Source of the DNA: Pocillopora verrucosa
Lineage: Eukaryota; Cnidaria; Anthozoa; Scleractinia; Pocilloporidae
Assembly (NCBI RefSeq): GCF_036669915.1
Contig: NC_089314.1
Span: 4,168,120-4,232,119, forward strand
Direction: 5' to 3'
DNA length: 64,000 bases
Below the pieces are notes generated by a model. It was not told where the DNA came from, made no database searches, and saw nothing but the letters and a program-made list of their open reading frames with translations. Below are positions 37,614 through 48,574 of this stretch, piece by piece; positions within the stretch are counted from its first letter, which is position 1, and each line of letters opens with the position of its first letter. The position numbers and the translations under genes are program-made.

Positions 37614-38072
37614 TTAAAAAGGACAAGTAATGTGCTCAACTGGAGTTAAAGCAGAATATTTGGAGACTGGTAGGCTATTATAACCAGCATTGGTCGGTTT
37701 GGCATAATAACAGATGTTACCCTTCTCTGAAGATTGTACTATGGTATTATCAAGAGGAATCGCATCAGAGATCTTTTTTTCGTATTCAAAAGGCAAAAAG
37801 GAAGCAATCGCCCCGGTGAAATAGCTACAACGGCCTTTATTGCTGCTATTTGATAGCTTGCCATCAGCAGCCCAATCCATGACCCAGAGCAAATGGTATG
37901 CATGCCCATACCATGTGGACTTATAAGCCAGTTGGCAAGTTTATTGACGAAGGGGACAAAGGTAAATATTCGTAATCTATGGAAGCCAATGCAAGAGCTA
38001 CGAATCCATGAGATGCCAAGAATGAAGTCTTGAATTCTCCTAATCCGCCCACAGGACCGAACAGATTAACCA
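37614..38072 (-). pseudogene. Decayed exon-2 copy of a BAAT/acyl-CoA thioesterase gene
   Basis: Read on the minus strand, tatcatctttag is followed by GVVNLFGPVGGLGEFKTSFL, then after a frame change MHTICSGSWIGLLMASY (the nucleophile region), and after another change FLPFEYEKKIS and SALTPVEHITCPF, which ends in a stop. These align in order to exon 2 of the intact gene at 51574-52367. At least two frameshifts and a 3' truncation make it non-functional. The retained splice-acceptor-like sequence exactly at the exon boundary shows it came from genomic duplication, not from a spliced mRNA. Confidence 0.85.
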
Positions 38073-38579
38073 CACCTAAAGATGATAAAGGATGATGATA
38101 AAATATGGACAGCCACTGCATCTTGTGGAAACAGTTTAGTCATTTATTTTTTAAAGGGAAATTGTGGAAAGTGCATTCTCCCAGGATCAGTTTGGAAGTT
38201 ACACCAATAATCCTTGACTAAAATATCTTGGGGTTAATGAGATTATCGTGGTGGATGTATGAACATGCTTTTATAGTGACAGCTTATGTTTCCTCATGTA
38301 ATTTAGTGTTAACAACTGAGTTGAAAACGTAAGTTGGCCTCTGTAAAGAGTAAAAAAGCTGACGTTTCGAGCTTCTTATGTCCTCAGTTAAGTATCATTC
38401 TGGTTTAAAACAACGACCCTGAAGATTAGGATACAAGATCAGACGCCACCAACGGTTGTTGTTATTGTTAAGCATAAGGATTTTACTTTTCCTCGGCTTC
38501 TTTTCAATAGTATCCACATGATATCCGTGTAAGATCCTTTGATCTACCTCTTCACGCAAGGAAGGAAAAATGACATACC

Positions 38580-38825
38580 GAATCTCCTCAAAAAAGCGCC
38601 TACACTGTAACAAACGCCCTTCCACAAATAAGCGCCCACCCCCAAGTCCATAAATCAAACAAGCACCCCCTGAGCGCCCCCACTTGAATACCCCATCCCC
38701 CTTCCCCACTTAAATAGTAAGCTTCAACCACAGCTGGATCAGTACAGGTTAATAGTTTCTTAAAAAGCGTTCCCTTCGATAAGAGCCCTCTATCCAATAA
38801 GTGCCCCTCCCTATAACAAATCAAC
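38580..38825. repeat. Degenerate GCGCCC-rich low-complexity repeat
   Basis: Loose units such as aataagcgcccaccccc, gagcgcccccacttg and aataagtgcccctccc recur. The long minus-strand open frames here come from this base composition and show no domain. Confidence 0.55.
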
Positions 38826-39248
38826 CACATTTTTACTTTGTCGTCAGATTTAGCAATTATACCTTAAAATCAGGTGCTTACTTCAGTTTGCTAATGTAGG
38901 TGTGAAATATTAACAGCTAGCGCGGGTAGTCCAAACTCGTTTAATGAACCTGCGTAAGTATGCAAACATGTCTATATTGCGCCATGGACAATAAGGATTT
39001 CTATGGGAATAAACAGCCGCATTTTTAACCTGAAAAATCTGACCTAGTATTAAACAAAAAACGAACCTGCCTTGCTGCTGTCTCTGTTCCTTTGCATCTT
39101 TTGAATTTTCTAAGCTAATTAAGTTGTGCTTGGTTCTTTTGAAATAACAAATTAAATATCTTTTTTGATCAGGAAATTGTCAGTCTTTAAACTCGGCCAT
39201 TCACAATGTTTACTGCTGTGCAGTTTATTTAATTTCACTGGAAGGAGG

Positions 39249-39960
39249 ATGAGCAAAGAGAGTTTACCAATCAAGGTCAGGGGAAATCTAATTCGGATTG
39301 ATAGCAAGGTATTCACAGAGAAATTCATATTCTTGCGACGAAGAAAGCGAAAGCGGTTGCAAAAGAGGAGGAAAACAAAACGCTTTTGGGGTAGGGATAT
39401 CTTTAAAGAAAGGAAAAGTCAAGGTGATTTTTACAACCTCGTGGAAGAGCTACGACTTGGAGATTATGAATATTATTTGAAGTAAGCTTATGTACATGGG
39501 TTACGGAGATGGAAAGTTTTAAAATATTCAATGTAGACAGGTAAACTTCATCTGTTTACGTTATTCTGTGTTAGCTTCAGAAAGTTAAGATGAGCTTTCT
39601 GTTTCCTTAGCTGATTGAATGAAATTCAGTTTTATACAAATTGTCTTCGCTGATGAATTGTTATCGTTGGCTTTTATCACCTCAAATTTAAGATATTTAC
39701 GCATGAGCCCAGAAAGGTTCGAACATTTGTTGACCCTGGTTGGCCCCTTAATTTCCAAGAAGGCCACTAAAATGAGAGAGCTCATTTCTGCTGCAGAGCG
39801 CTTAACTCTCACATTGCGCATGTTGGCCAGTGGGGATGATCAACAATCATTAGCTTTCAGTTATAGCCAAAGTAGGACCATTGTTAACCACATTCTGAGG
39901 GAGACATGCAGTACAATTTGAATGGCCCTAAGAGACATTTATTTAAGACCACCAAGTTGA
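39249..39960 (+). pseudogene. PIF/Harbinger (HARBI1-like) transposase fragment
   Basis: Exon 1-like 39249-39479 encodes FWGRDIFKERKSQGDFYNLV and LRLGDYEYYL, the usual N-terminal signature of Harbinger nucleases. It joins through AA/GTAAGC to 39693, where YLRMSPERFEHLLTLVGP and ISAAERLTLTLRMLASG follow. A TGA then interrupts before MALRDIYLRPPS and a second TGA replaces the next codon; the family has Trp at such places, so both look like TGG to TGA changes. The catalytic DDE part is absent. The copy is dead. Confidence 0.8.
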
Positions 39961-40060
39961 CCCCTTTTCAAACAAGACTCGATAGTTGCGAACAACCTCG
40001 GAAAACTTTTCATCAAAGTTCACAGGGACGGTCTCCGCCACTTTGTTGAAGTGCTCAGAC
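39961..40060 (-). pseudogene. Probable MADF/Myb-like partner protein fragment of Harbinger
   Basis: On the minus strand EHFNKVAETVPVNFDEKF and EVVRNYRVLFEKG are read in one frame. This resembles the start of MADF domains found in the second protein of Harbinger elements. It abuts the transposase fragment tail to tail, suggesting an internal deletion. Domain assignment is by resemblance only. Confidence 0.45.
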
Positions 40061-40117
40061 GTGGGGAAACTGGAGCGAGTGGCATAATTGGCCAGACATA
40101 GCCAAATGTAGCACAAA

Positions 40118-40350
40118 TGTGGTAGATTTCCTTGTGCTTGTGCGGCGGTTTGTTTTCACTCGGATTACGCGAACGCAAACACAAGCATAGGCACAGGAAA
40201 AAGAAAAATTTTTGATCCTTGTGCTTTTGCTTGCGCTTGTGTTTAATTTATGCTTGCGTCGAGGCCGTTTTCGTGGTGAAATATGAGCTGTTATGCTTGC
40301 GTGTGTGCTTGCGCTTATGCTTGCGTCGCTAGTGAAAACCAGGCTTAACG
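40118..40350 (-). mobile_element. MITE-like repeat, copy 2
   Basis: Inverted relative to 6448-6585. The ends gccgcacaag/ggtttgttttcactcgg and tagtgaaaaccaggctta are partly inverted repeats. Interior is rich in gcttgcg/gcttgtg phrases. Lies next to the Harbinger remnant but kinship to it is not shown. Confidence 0.6.
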
Positions 40351-40879
40351 CATTCTCGCGGTGCTTTCGGATCACTTTAACTGGTTTGAACTTCGAGCTT
40401 TAATTGTGTATCATATTTTAGTTACGAAGCATTAGCGAAGCGAAGCATTTTTCAAAAACAACTTGACTTGTCTTATAAACTCGAGTACGTCTTACAGTCA
40501 AGCAACAAAATATTATTGGAACAAATTTCTTCTGACGTTGAGCCCGTTAAACAACTCAGTGGTCTAGCTTAGAGACAAACAGTTGACTGTGAACCTTTTC
40601 ATTCTGTTTGGTAACACTGAAAAGAACAGTTTTGTTTTTGCAGAAGTACTAGTCAGTGAGAACTTATTTTTTGCAATTCCTGTTCGCTTGCATTTTGAAA
40701 TACAAATCTCTTTTTCGGTGCTGTTGTCGCGAGGTTGAAAAAGTCTGTGTTCGTGAGAAGTTTTAAGAAAAAATAACAACGCTTTGTTACTGAATACCAC
40801 TGCAGAAACATCCTAAGTTGGTGCAGAAGATAGAAGGTGAGGGCTTGTACTTTTTTGGAAATTAAACTTGTTTCAAGTA

Positions 40880-41139
40880 TTGTTTTTCATGTCATCATTG
40901 TCATGAAAAAAGGCTTTCAACTGAACGCGGCGAAGGAATTTTTCAACGTCTTGCTTAACTGAAAATTCGTCGGTTTTTTGTGATATGGGAACAAAATTTA
41001 AGCACTTGCTGAGAACTGATTTTTCTGAATCGGAAAGTAGTAAATTTTCTGGAATGGTAACTACAGTTTTGAGGTTTTCAGGCGCTGAGTCGTTAGTAAC
41101 TTGAGGGCCCTTTCTTGATGTAGGTACAAACGCCTCCAT
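40880..41139 (-). mobile_element. Retroelement N-terminal fragment, possibly Penelope-like
   Basis: The open frame includes LLSDSEKSVLSKCLNFVPIS and VEKFLRRVQLKAFFH. This pattern (short L..SVLSKGLNF.P, then KF.RRL.LK..F) occurs upstream of the reverse transcriptase in Penelope-like elements as I remember them. The reverse transcriptase itself is absent. Confidence 0.4.
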
Positions 41140-41620
41140 GTATTACGTCAATCCTGTCTCTTCTCACTAGATTGTACCCAGGAATACTGACGACATTGTC
41201 GTGAATTGGTCGCGCAACCAGGTCTCTGCAGGCAATGTATAGATTTGCGTATGTAATAGCATCAGCGACTTCATCCAGTTTGGGGGCCAAAGACATTACG
41301 TTCGACAATAAAACAGACGGAACGTAGACCTTCCTAGCTCCTTGTTGATCTTGTTGTGATAGAGAGATGTCACACAGTTAGCTTTATTTTGGTGTGGCCG
41401 GGAGCTTCGTGAATGATTGATATGGTTGGTTAGCTGCACTTCGGTGGAATAGCGACATCTGTTTACTCTTTCCCTCGCTCGGCAGCCGGCTCTTTTCCCT
41501 CTAAAACAGGGCCACACGCACCTAACATCCTTGGAACGACTTCGAAGCTGGTAAATCACCATAAGACTTAAAAATAAATGCAAATTTTCGATAAAATATA
41601 CGGTGCAGCCAAGCACGGCG
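41093..41620 (-). mobile_element. CR1/L2-like LINE endonuclease fragment
   Basis: In one frame SIPGYNLVRRDRIDVIHGG and VCTYIKK match the core of LINE apurinic endonucleases (PGY..RRDR..GGV..Y.K), preceded by SLAPKLDEVADAI. Upstream (41296-41616) RGKRAGCRARERVNRCRY resembles the usual linker. No reverse transcriptase follows; the fragment changes frame directly into the retroelement piece at 40880-41139. Confidence 0.65.
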
Positions 41621-41800
41621 CATTATCATCCAGCGATTAGGACAGCCAGTATTAAATGGGATTACTGATGTCGTTTGAAATATTGCACTCTTCGCTTTAT
41701 CAGAAAATATATACCGTTTTGAGTTTTGAACAGAACGGCCTCACAATATATTACTTATGTTTTTGGTACTTGTGTCTTTTTTTTTCAGAATTTGTTTCAG

Positions 41801-44800
41801 ATGGGCACGAGGCTCTGGCGGAGATGTTGTGTTCACAAATTCAAGTTTCTCTTAGTTGTACTTGTTATAGCTTTGTTTATTGGGGAGATTGGATGTTTCT
41901 GCCTGTGTTTTGTAACATGGCGGATGCCTCAAGCTTCCAGCGACTCATTAAATCTACTCTTTGTTTCGGATTCTCAAATTCAGGTGAGTTTATCATGTAA
42001 GGAAGCCCTCGACATGCGTCAGAAATCATCTTTTACAGTCTTTGGCTTGAATGCTTTACCCCATTAATTTTTCAATCTCTGCAGCCTCGCATACGAAAGG
42101 GACTTTTATCTTAGAGAACCTCAAGTCAATATCGTAAAATTTATAACCAATAGTGCCTTTTACTACCCGGCCTAGAATCGCTTGGAATTCTTAAAACTTC
42201 AATAGGTTAATGGATTGCTCTTCTGGTTTGAAAATTCATTTTACTTGCCTTGTTTATATTATGGAGAACATGGTATTAAGTACATTTGTATTGTATTGAG
42301 GTTATTTACTAGATTGGAATAGATATCATAGTGTTGATATCATTAGAGTTAATGTCTATTGCTAGGTGATATTTTAGGTATATTTTTGGTTCATGCCCAC
42401 TTTTATTTACGTATCATCTTCACTATCTATTTATGATCACACAACGAGTCTTCTTCAAAATATAAATTCTTCATTCGTGGCCTTTGTAGCTAAGGTGATT
42501 GAAGCGCCAAACTAGAGTCTGGCAGTTCGAATCCCGTCAAAGTCAGAAGTTTTTCAGGCTTCATTTCTGTAACTTCTTCAATATTGTAACGCAGCTGTGA
42601 GAATCATTTCTTAACTTCTATCTTCTACTGGTCAAAATATAATGGTCATTTATCGTTTGCTTTTACCCGCATGGGTCGGAGAGTGAGCAGAGCTGAGCGA
42701 TTTGATCTGATTTAAGTATTAGTTGTAGTTATGAATCGCATGCTATGGTCAAGTCACAAGTTGAAACACTTTGAAACTTATTACCATTTACATATGTTCT
42801 GCAAACAAATGGTGAAAGCCTATTTTTTTTAGACAGGGAACCTTTACATCTGAATATCTCATGTTCATATCGTGGTAACGTATCTATTCCCCTCAAACCA
42901 TACCATTTCATATTGGTTATTCATACCAAGGCATGTCATATTATGACCTCGAGCCAAGTACTGTGAATCTTACCTTTATTTGGCGGTGATCTGTCACCCT
43001 TCATGAGGCCTGTTACCAAACTTTGTTTGAGATTTGATTCACAGCATTCCGTTTGTCCTTTCCTTCTTCTCTCACTTTTCTACAGACCTTACCGGCTTTT
43101 ATGGTATCTTAATGTTAGGGTTACAGAGGCGACCGTCCAGGAATTCTTGGTTACATAACACGCTTTGATTCTGACTGGTACCTGAAGAAGACTTTCTTCA
43201 TGGCATTGACATCTTTCTTCCCAGATGCTGTCATTCATTTAGGTTTGTGAAGAGAAAAAGTATAAGTAAGATGGAATTTACGGCGATCTAGAAACAATTG
43301 TTCCATGCAAGGACAAAAATAATCTTTTTCTTTGTCACATGGCCAGAAATCGGGGACAGTCAGCTGTCAACAACGCGGGCGCCACAGGAGCTATGTTTCA
43401 TCCTTTTGCACCTATGTACTGGGTTCGACCAAAGTTTTGAAAAAATGTCAAATGTCTCTTTTTATAAGACACTGAATTCTCTAAACAGGTTTAACTGATT
43501 GTGAGATCAACCAGGGAAGCCTGTCTTTGCTTAGTGTTAATTTCATCTGCACGGTGACACTCGAATATTGGCACGATAAAACTTAATTTTTACTCTGTAG
43601 TTCCAAATTGTTTGGTACTTGTTTAGTGACAAATTATTATTAAGTGTATTCACATACGTAGACAGTGTTCCAAGTTGCAACCGTTTTGGTCGCTAGGGCG
43701 AGTGAAAATAAATTTGGCGATCGAAAATATATTTGGATCGAGATTTTCATGTCGTCCTCGATTTCTGGCCGTATGAGAAATCGATCATCAAACTCACCGA
43801 TTTCTCGGCGGATTGACGCTCTGAGAACCCGTTGCGGAGTTCGACTTTGACATAATTTGTGCTGATCATTGTGCTTGTTGTGATCGCTCATTAGAGACAT
43901 TCGGTTGTAATAGGTGATGTATTTGATGAAGGATCCATTGCTACTGCTGAGGAATTTCAAGAGTATAAGGTAACACGACTTCATGGTGTTACAAATCACA
44001 TATCCTAACAACAATTATAATTTGTAACTTTTGAATCTTTCGACCCGAGATTTTGCTGTATTAAAGAGATTGCGGTCATATTCATGACAATTTAGCACGC
44101 CTGTAACTTGTAGGAATTTGACATGGAAAAACTACTACAGAATTGCTTTCAGGTTCTGGACTAGTAAGAAAATCCTCAAAAAAAAAGTGAACTGAATTTT
44201 CAAGTGCATTTGTCCCCTAGTGTTCTCGTCGACTCCTTCTGGTATTTACCTCTCTTCTGTTGGGCCCTTGTCATTACCTCATGGGTTCTCAAGGAAAAAT
44301 TTGCAAAGAACTTATAAAACTAACTTAGGTACCTGCAGCGAAGGAAAAGATAAGGGAGTGGGCTACGATTTGACTGCAGTTTCATATTTGATCGGTTGAG
44401 ATGGAAGCCTAAGTTTTCTAGACTAATCAAGGACATGCAATCAATAAGGACATTTCTTTGAGCGCTCAGTGGAAATTAAACTCAGCTCTGTTCAGAAACT
44501 TGTTAGCAGAGTCGGTTGACGGGAACGGAAGGAGGAGTGGCGAGCTTTAAAGACCGAAGATATTGTAATGGTTTTCGCTTAATAAAGAGATTGAAACTTA
44601 GCACTCCGAATCCAATACGGCGCCAAGTTCATACCCAAAGTTGTTGGCTAGGAGCTATCCTGGTTTCAGTAAGTGCATCATATTTATTTCAGGCTAGACA
44701 CGATAGGATTTTTCATACCCCGGCTGGAGTTTATAGAATTCATATAGCCGGAGACAATGACATTGGAGGCGAATCGAGCGATATTATTACAGAGGAAGAA

Positions 44801-47305
44801 GTGGCAAGATTTTCAGCAAACATGGGCCCACTAAACGATGTTATAAAGCTCAAGTACACTTTTCAGATAGTGAAGGTAATCCTTTACCCTTTTAGTCAAA
44901 AGGCGTGAATTTGGGTAAGGCAAAGTTGGTATCTATTTCAAAGCTAAGAATTTTTAAAAAATAACGAGGTAACATTATTTTCACTTGGTGTCACATTAAT
45001 GTATCGAGAAAAGCTGATCAAATTCAAAGACAATGCCCTTTGTTTAGTGTCTCAAATATGGCCATAAAAGGATATCTTGAAACAATAGCTTTATAGCCAA
45101 ACGATGGGTTATTAATTCACTAGGGGAATTCAAACTCGCTGCCATTACAATAGTGAAATTTACGAGGTCAACTCAAACATAGCCGATTACTGCACGAGCG
45201 CGAAATTTGAATATTTGGCGAAAGCGCGTGTATGTCAAATCTTACCCTGGGGAGAAGGTGGGAGTTACTTTTTGTTCAAGGTCATTTACTACTCAGGGAG
45301 GGTCGGCCAAGACACAGAATGTCGCAACTGAGAGACTGACAAAGAGTGATGAAATCAAACGAAATTTGAATCAGTGTGAATGGTCACGAATGAAGTTAAA
45401 ACCGATTTTTATTTGTTCGGTATTTTAGAAAAAAGAGCGTAGCTATAGTTTGACGATTGAAAATAATTATTATATGATTATTCTCTGTTTTTATAATCAT
45501 TAATAAAAATGTTGTTATGGAACTTTCACAGATAAATTCAGTGAGCTTGCTAAGAAGGAGGCCCTTCGTATCGGAATGGAAGATCTATAATGACACAATG
45601 GCCTTTATTGACGATTTGCCCTCAAAGCTTGATCCCGATAGAATTTCTATTCTTATTGGACACGTTCCGCTTACTCATACAAGTGGAAGTCAGGTAGTTC
45701 CAGTGATAAAGGTAAACTTTTCCCGGAGATTATGTATCAATTACGAAGCAGTTCCATGATTTTTTGACAAAAGAAGAGGACTGTTAAATAATTTTGTAGG
45801 CATATGTGTCTTCCTGACAATTCAAGTCCGTGAAACACTGAAGCTAAAATGAAGAGGTACTTTGAAGATTGCCCAATACAATCCAAAAAAACTAACCTAA
45901 ATTTAAAAAAAAAGATTAAACTCAGTCTGTGAGAGTTTTCACAAAGAAGGATTTCAGGTTGAGAGGTGGGATCTTCGGTCTTAGCCTCGTCATCAGTCCT
46001 CGTTTAATTTCTCTCAAACACGCAATACTGCCTTATTACGTACTACTGCCTTATTACGTACTAACTGAGGGATCTGATGCTTCTGTTGAACTAAATTGAA
46101 ACTTATCATTAAAGTTGTTTAAGTAAAGTGATGCAATCATTTTGCTTTACAAATGAACGTGTTTCTCATCTCATGTCCTAGTTAATAGAGGCTGTTCAAC
46201 CACAGCATGCTTTCTCAGGACATATTCACAAGGTACGTATTGCAATAAATACGTTTAGCATGCAGAATTTCATGTGAAAGTAGTAATAAACGTTGACTTG
46301 TGAAACTAAGTGAACTCATCTCGAGAAAACCTGCTGACAAGGACACAGTTTAGGAGCAATGCAACAGGAGGCAAACGTTTGAAAACAGTTTTAATTCTTA
46401 AAAGTGTTCTTCGATAGTATCAAGTTTAACTCGTTTGCTTCACTTTTCAAATAGCATTTAGTTAGTTTTTCTTCCCGTCAGCTCGGAATTTTAGCAATGT
46501 ACGATCTGTTTACTGTTGAATTTATTCGCAATGATCCAGATTACCACTGAGGTGCTGTTTTATCTCAAAGATATGTTTTCTTCCATGCTGTCAATGCTCG
46601 TGAGCAAATGCAGCAAATAGGCTGGTCATTAGTTACAATAGTAATTATGGAAAGATATAAATCAATGATATTTTGACCTGAAGATTAGATAGCAGGTCGC
46701 GAGAAGAGGAGTCTGAAAATTTAGTTTTCGTGAGATTCGAACCTGTGCCTCCCAGATACTAACTGGTCGTCACCGCTAACTGCGCCTCAGAGCCACATAT
46801 CGAAGGCCAGGCAAATTCACTATGTTCTCCCATCCTTGTTCAGAGAGCCACGATCAACCACAAGATTGGAACAGTGACGTTTACAGAGCATGTTGTTCCA
46901 ACATGCAGCTATCGCATGGGAACAGAGAAGATGGGCTTTGCTGTAGCAGTCATTGGTGGGTTAAATTCTCCTTACTGTCTATCATACAATTCTTATGATG
47001 TCATTATTATTATTATTATTATTAACAATTATTATTATTATTATTATTATAACAATTATTATTATTATTATTAACAATTATTATTATTATTATTATTAAC
47101 AATTATTATTATTACTTTCTTGATCATAACAATAACCGACTACAACCATCTTTATTATCCTTATCATCTTCTTTTCATAGGTGTGGATGGCTCTATTGTT
47201 TTCTCCGTTCTACCATTGCCCAAAAGATACCCATTTCTAATGACGTATTTAGGAATCATATGTGTATTTATTGTATTTGCACTGCAATGGCACTGCAATG
47301 GTTAA
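41801..47305 (+). CDS. Membrane-anchored Cdc1/PGAP5-like metallophosphoesterase, 8 exons
   Basis: Family members act on GPI-anchor ethanolamine-phosphate in the ER/Golgi; this substrate is inferred. Exons: 41801-41983, 43119-43242, 43914-43969, 44693-44875, 45532-45711, 46182-46232, 46844-46955, 47181-47305; in phase, 337 residues. One membrane segment at about 14-38 and one near the C-terminus (YLGIICVFIVFALQW) mirror MPPE1 topology. Motifs: SDSQIQGY (56-63), LGDVFDEGS (102-110), AGDNDIGGE (140-148), LIGHVPL (223-229) and FSGHIHK (253-259). The first and third differ from canonical D-x-H and GNHD, so the protein may belong to a divergent subfamily. The start Met follows a pyrimidine-rich AG at 41788, so an upstream non-coding exon is likely; an in-frame Met at 41726 is an alternative. 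Poly(A) candidate AATAAA at about 47697. Confidence 0.88.
42478..42550 (+). mobile_element. tRNA-derived SINE head
   Basis: ggcctttgtagctaaggtga (A box) and gcagttcgaatcccgtc (B box) have tRNA spacing but no clean acceptor stem pairing. In intron 1 of the metallophosphoesterase gene. Confidence 0.5.
46700..46800 (-). mobile_element. tRNA-derived SINE just before exon 7
   Basis: On the minus strand ggcgcagttagcggtgac and aggttcgaatctcacg form A and B boxes. The insertion ends about 40 bp from the exon-7 acceptor at 46843. The phrase cctgtgcct is shared with the SINE at 32650. Confidence 0.6.
46999..47115 (+). repeat. (ATT)n microsatellite with AACA interruptions
   Basis: About 115 bp of ATT/TTA repeats broken at intervals by aacaatt. 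It directly follows a 40-bp piece of the TTAACCC MITE family (46961-47003). Confidence 0.9.
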
Positions 47306-48574
47306 TCTCGATGATATTATTTTGTTTGGAGATAGTTTTAGACGGGACATTAGTTTTGTTTTCAAACTTTCTTTAAAATTTAGTGACACTAGATTTAAGA
47401 AGAGTTAGTTACCTCGTTAGTTGGGTTCTCTTCTCCCCGCCCTTTGGAGCGAGAGAGACTGGGGAGTAGTAAGAAGAAAAGAAGAGAATCCCTCGAGACG
47501 AGTTAGAAGTGTATCTGGGTTATTCCGCAAGAAATTTGAAATTATCACAGAGAATAAGTAGAGGAGGAGCGTATACGTTTACGGCATGAATCTCTTGGCT
47601 TATCGATACCATTTTCTTGACCGAACTTAAACACTCCGATTACCGAAACGCTTCTGACTTTGTGGTTCACCAGGGACTTTGCTTGTGTTTACTTTCAATA
47701 AAATTAAAAATGTATACATGATCATGATTAGAGCTCTCGTGAGGGAATATTGCGCGAGAGTTTCCACCATGAGATGGAGGCGTGGAGGAGATGTTGATTT
47801 GAGATACTGAGGTACATATAAATGCTTCACCCATGTATGGAACCACACCCTTACCAAGTGCATAGGGAGTTTAGACACTAACGGGATCGAGATAGTTATA
47901 CTAAAACCTCGAAAATGAAAACAAAAGACGAAATGACGTCCTTAAAAGTACCTCTCTTTGATAAGTCTCCCACGGTGATAGGGCCCAAATATTAATATCT
48001 TACAAATCATTCTGAGATGAGGGGTTATTTCTCGTAGTTTAATGGCATTATTTATTGCTTTACGTGGAATTTTTAAATTTCGAAATTAGGAAAGTACAGT
48101 GATAGACTAACGCTAGAACTCTATTTTTTTGTTCGGGATCAGCACCGAAAAAAGAGATAGGGGTACAGCTCACAACCACGAATAGCTCAAGAAAGGATTT
48201 AGAGCCGCGTGCGGCTTTAAGATGGGCTCATCGTTAAAGTCTGAAGAAAGGACATCCTTGTGTTCTTCCTTTCTCATGAGGAGCAGCGCGCAAAAATACT
48301 CCTCTCCCTCGCGTATCTTGCTCCTTACACTCCTCTGCTCTTCTGAAAAAAATGACGCCTTTTTTACTCAATCAAGATAGCTGCTATTTTCCGCTCACCA
48401 GCCAAGCAGGCGAGAGAATGCAACAGACGAAGTCACCATATGATTGTTACACTACCTATTTAGTTGCGCATCAGTCCGCGGTCCAAAATCGCGGGCTTTC
48501 GTTGCCTTGGCGCACAGGCTTACTCGATTGCTGAGTCACCTGACGTTGCACACGTTTCCGATCTCTTGCGTTTA
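47306..48574. other. 3' flank of metallophosphoesterase and upstream region of thioesterase gene
   Basis: Apart from the AATAAA near 47697 nothing recognisable is seen. An open frame extends the thioesterase reading frame back to 48464, but its residues do not resemble the family. Confidence 0.4.

Noticed and set aside
40055..40375. Ser/Thr/Arg-rich minus frame of 106 codons
   Set aside because: It is the MITE-like repeat also present at 6448-6585.
42478..42550. Possible functional tRNA gene
   Set aside because: A and B boxes are present but acceptor, D and anticodon stems do not pair well; a SINE head is more likely. The same holds for the other seven box pairs.
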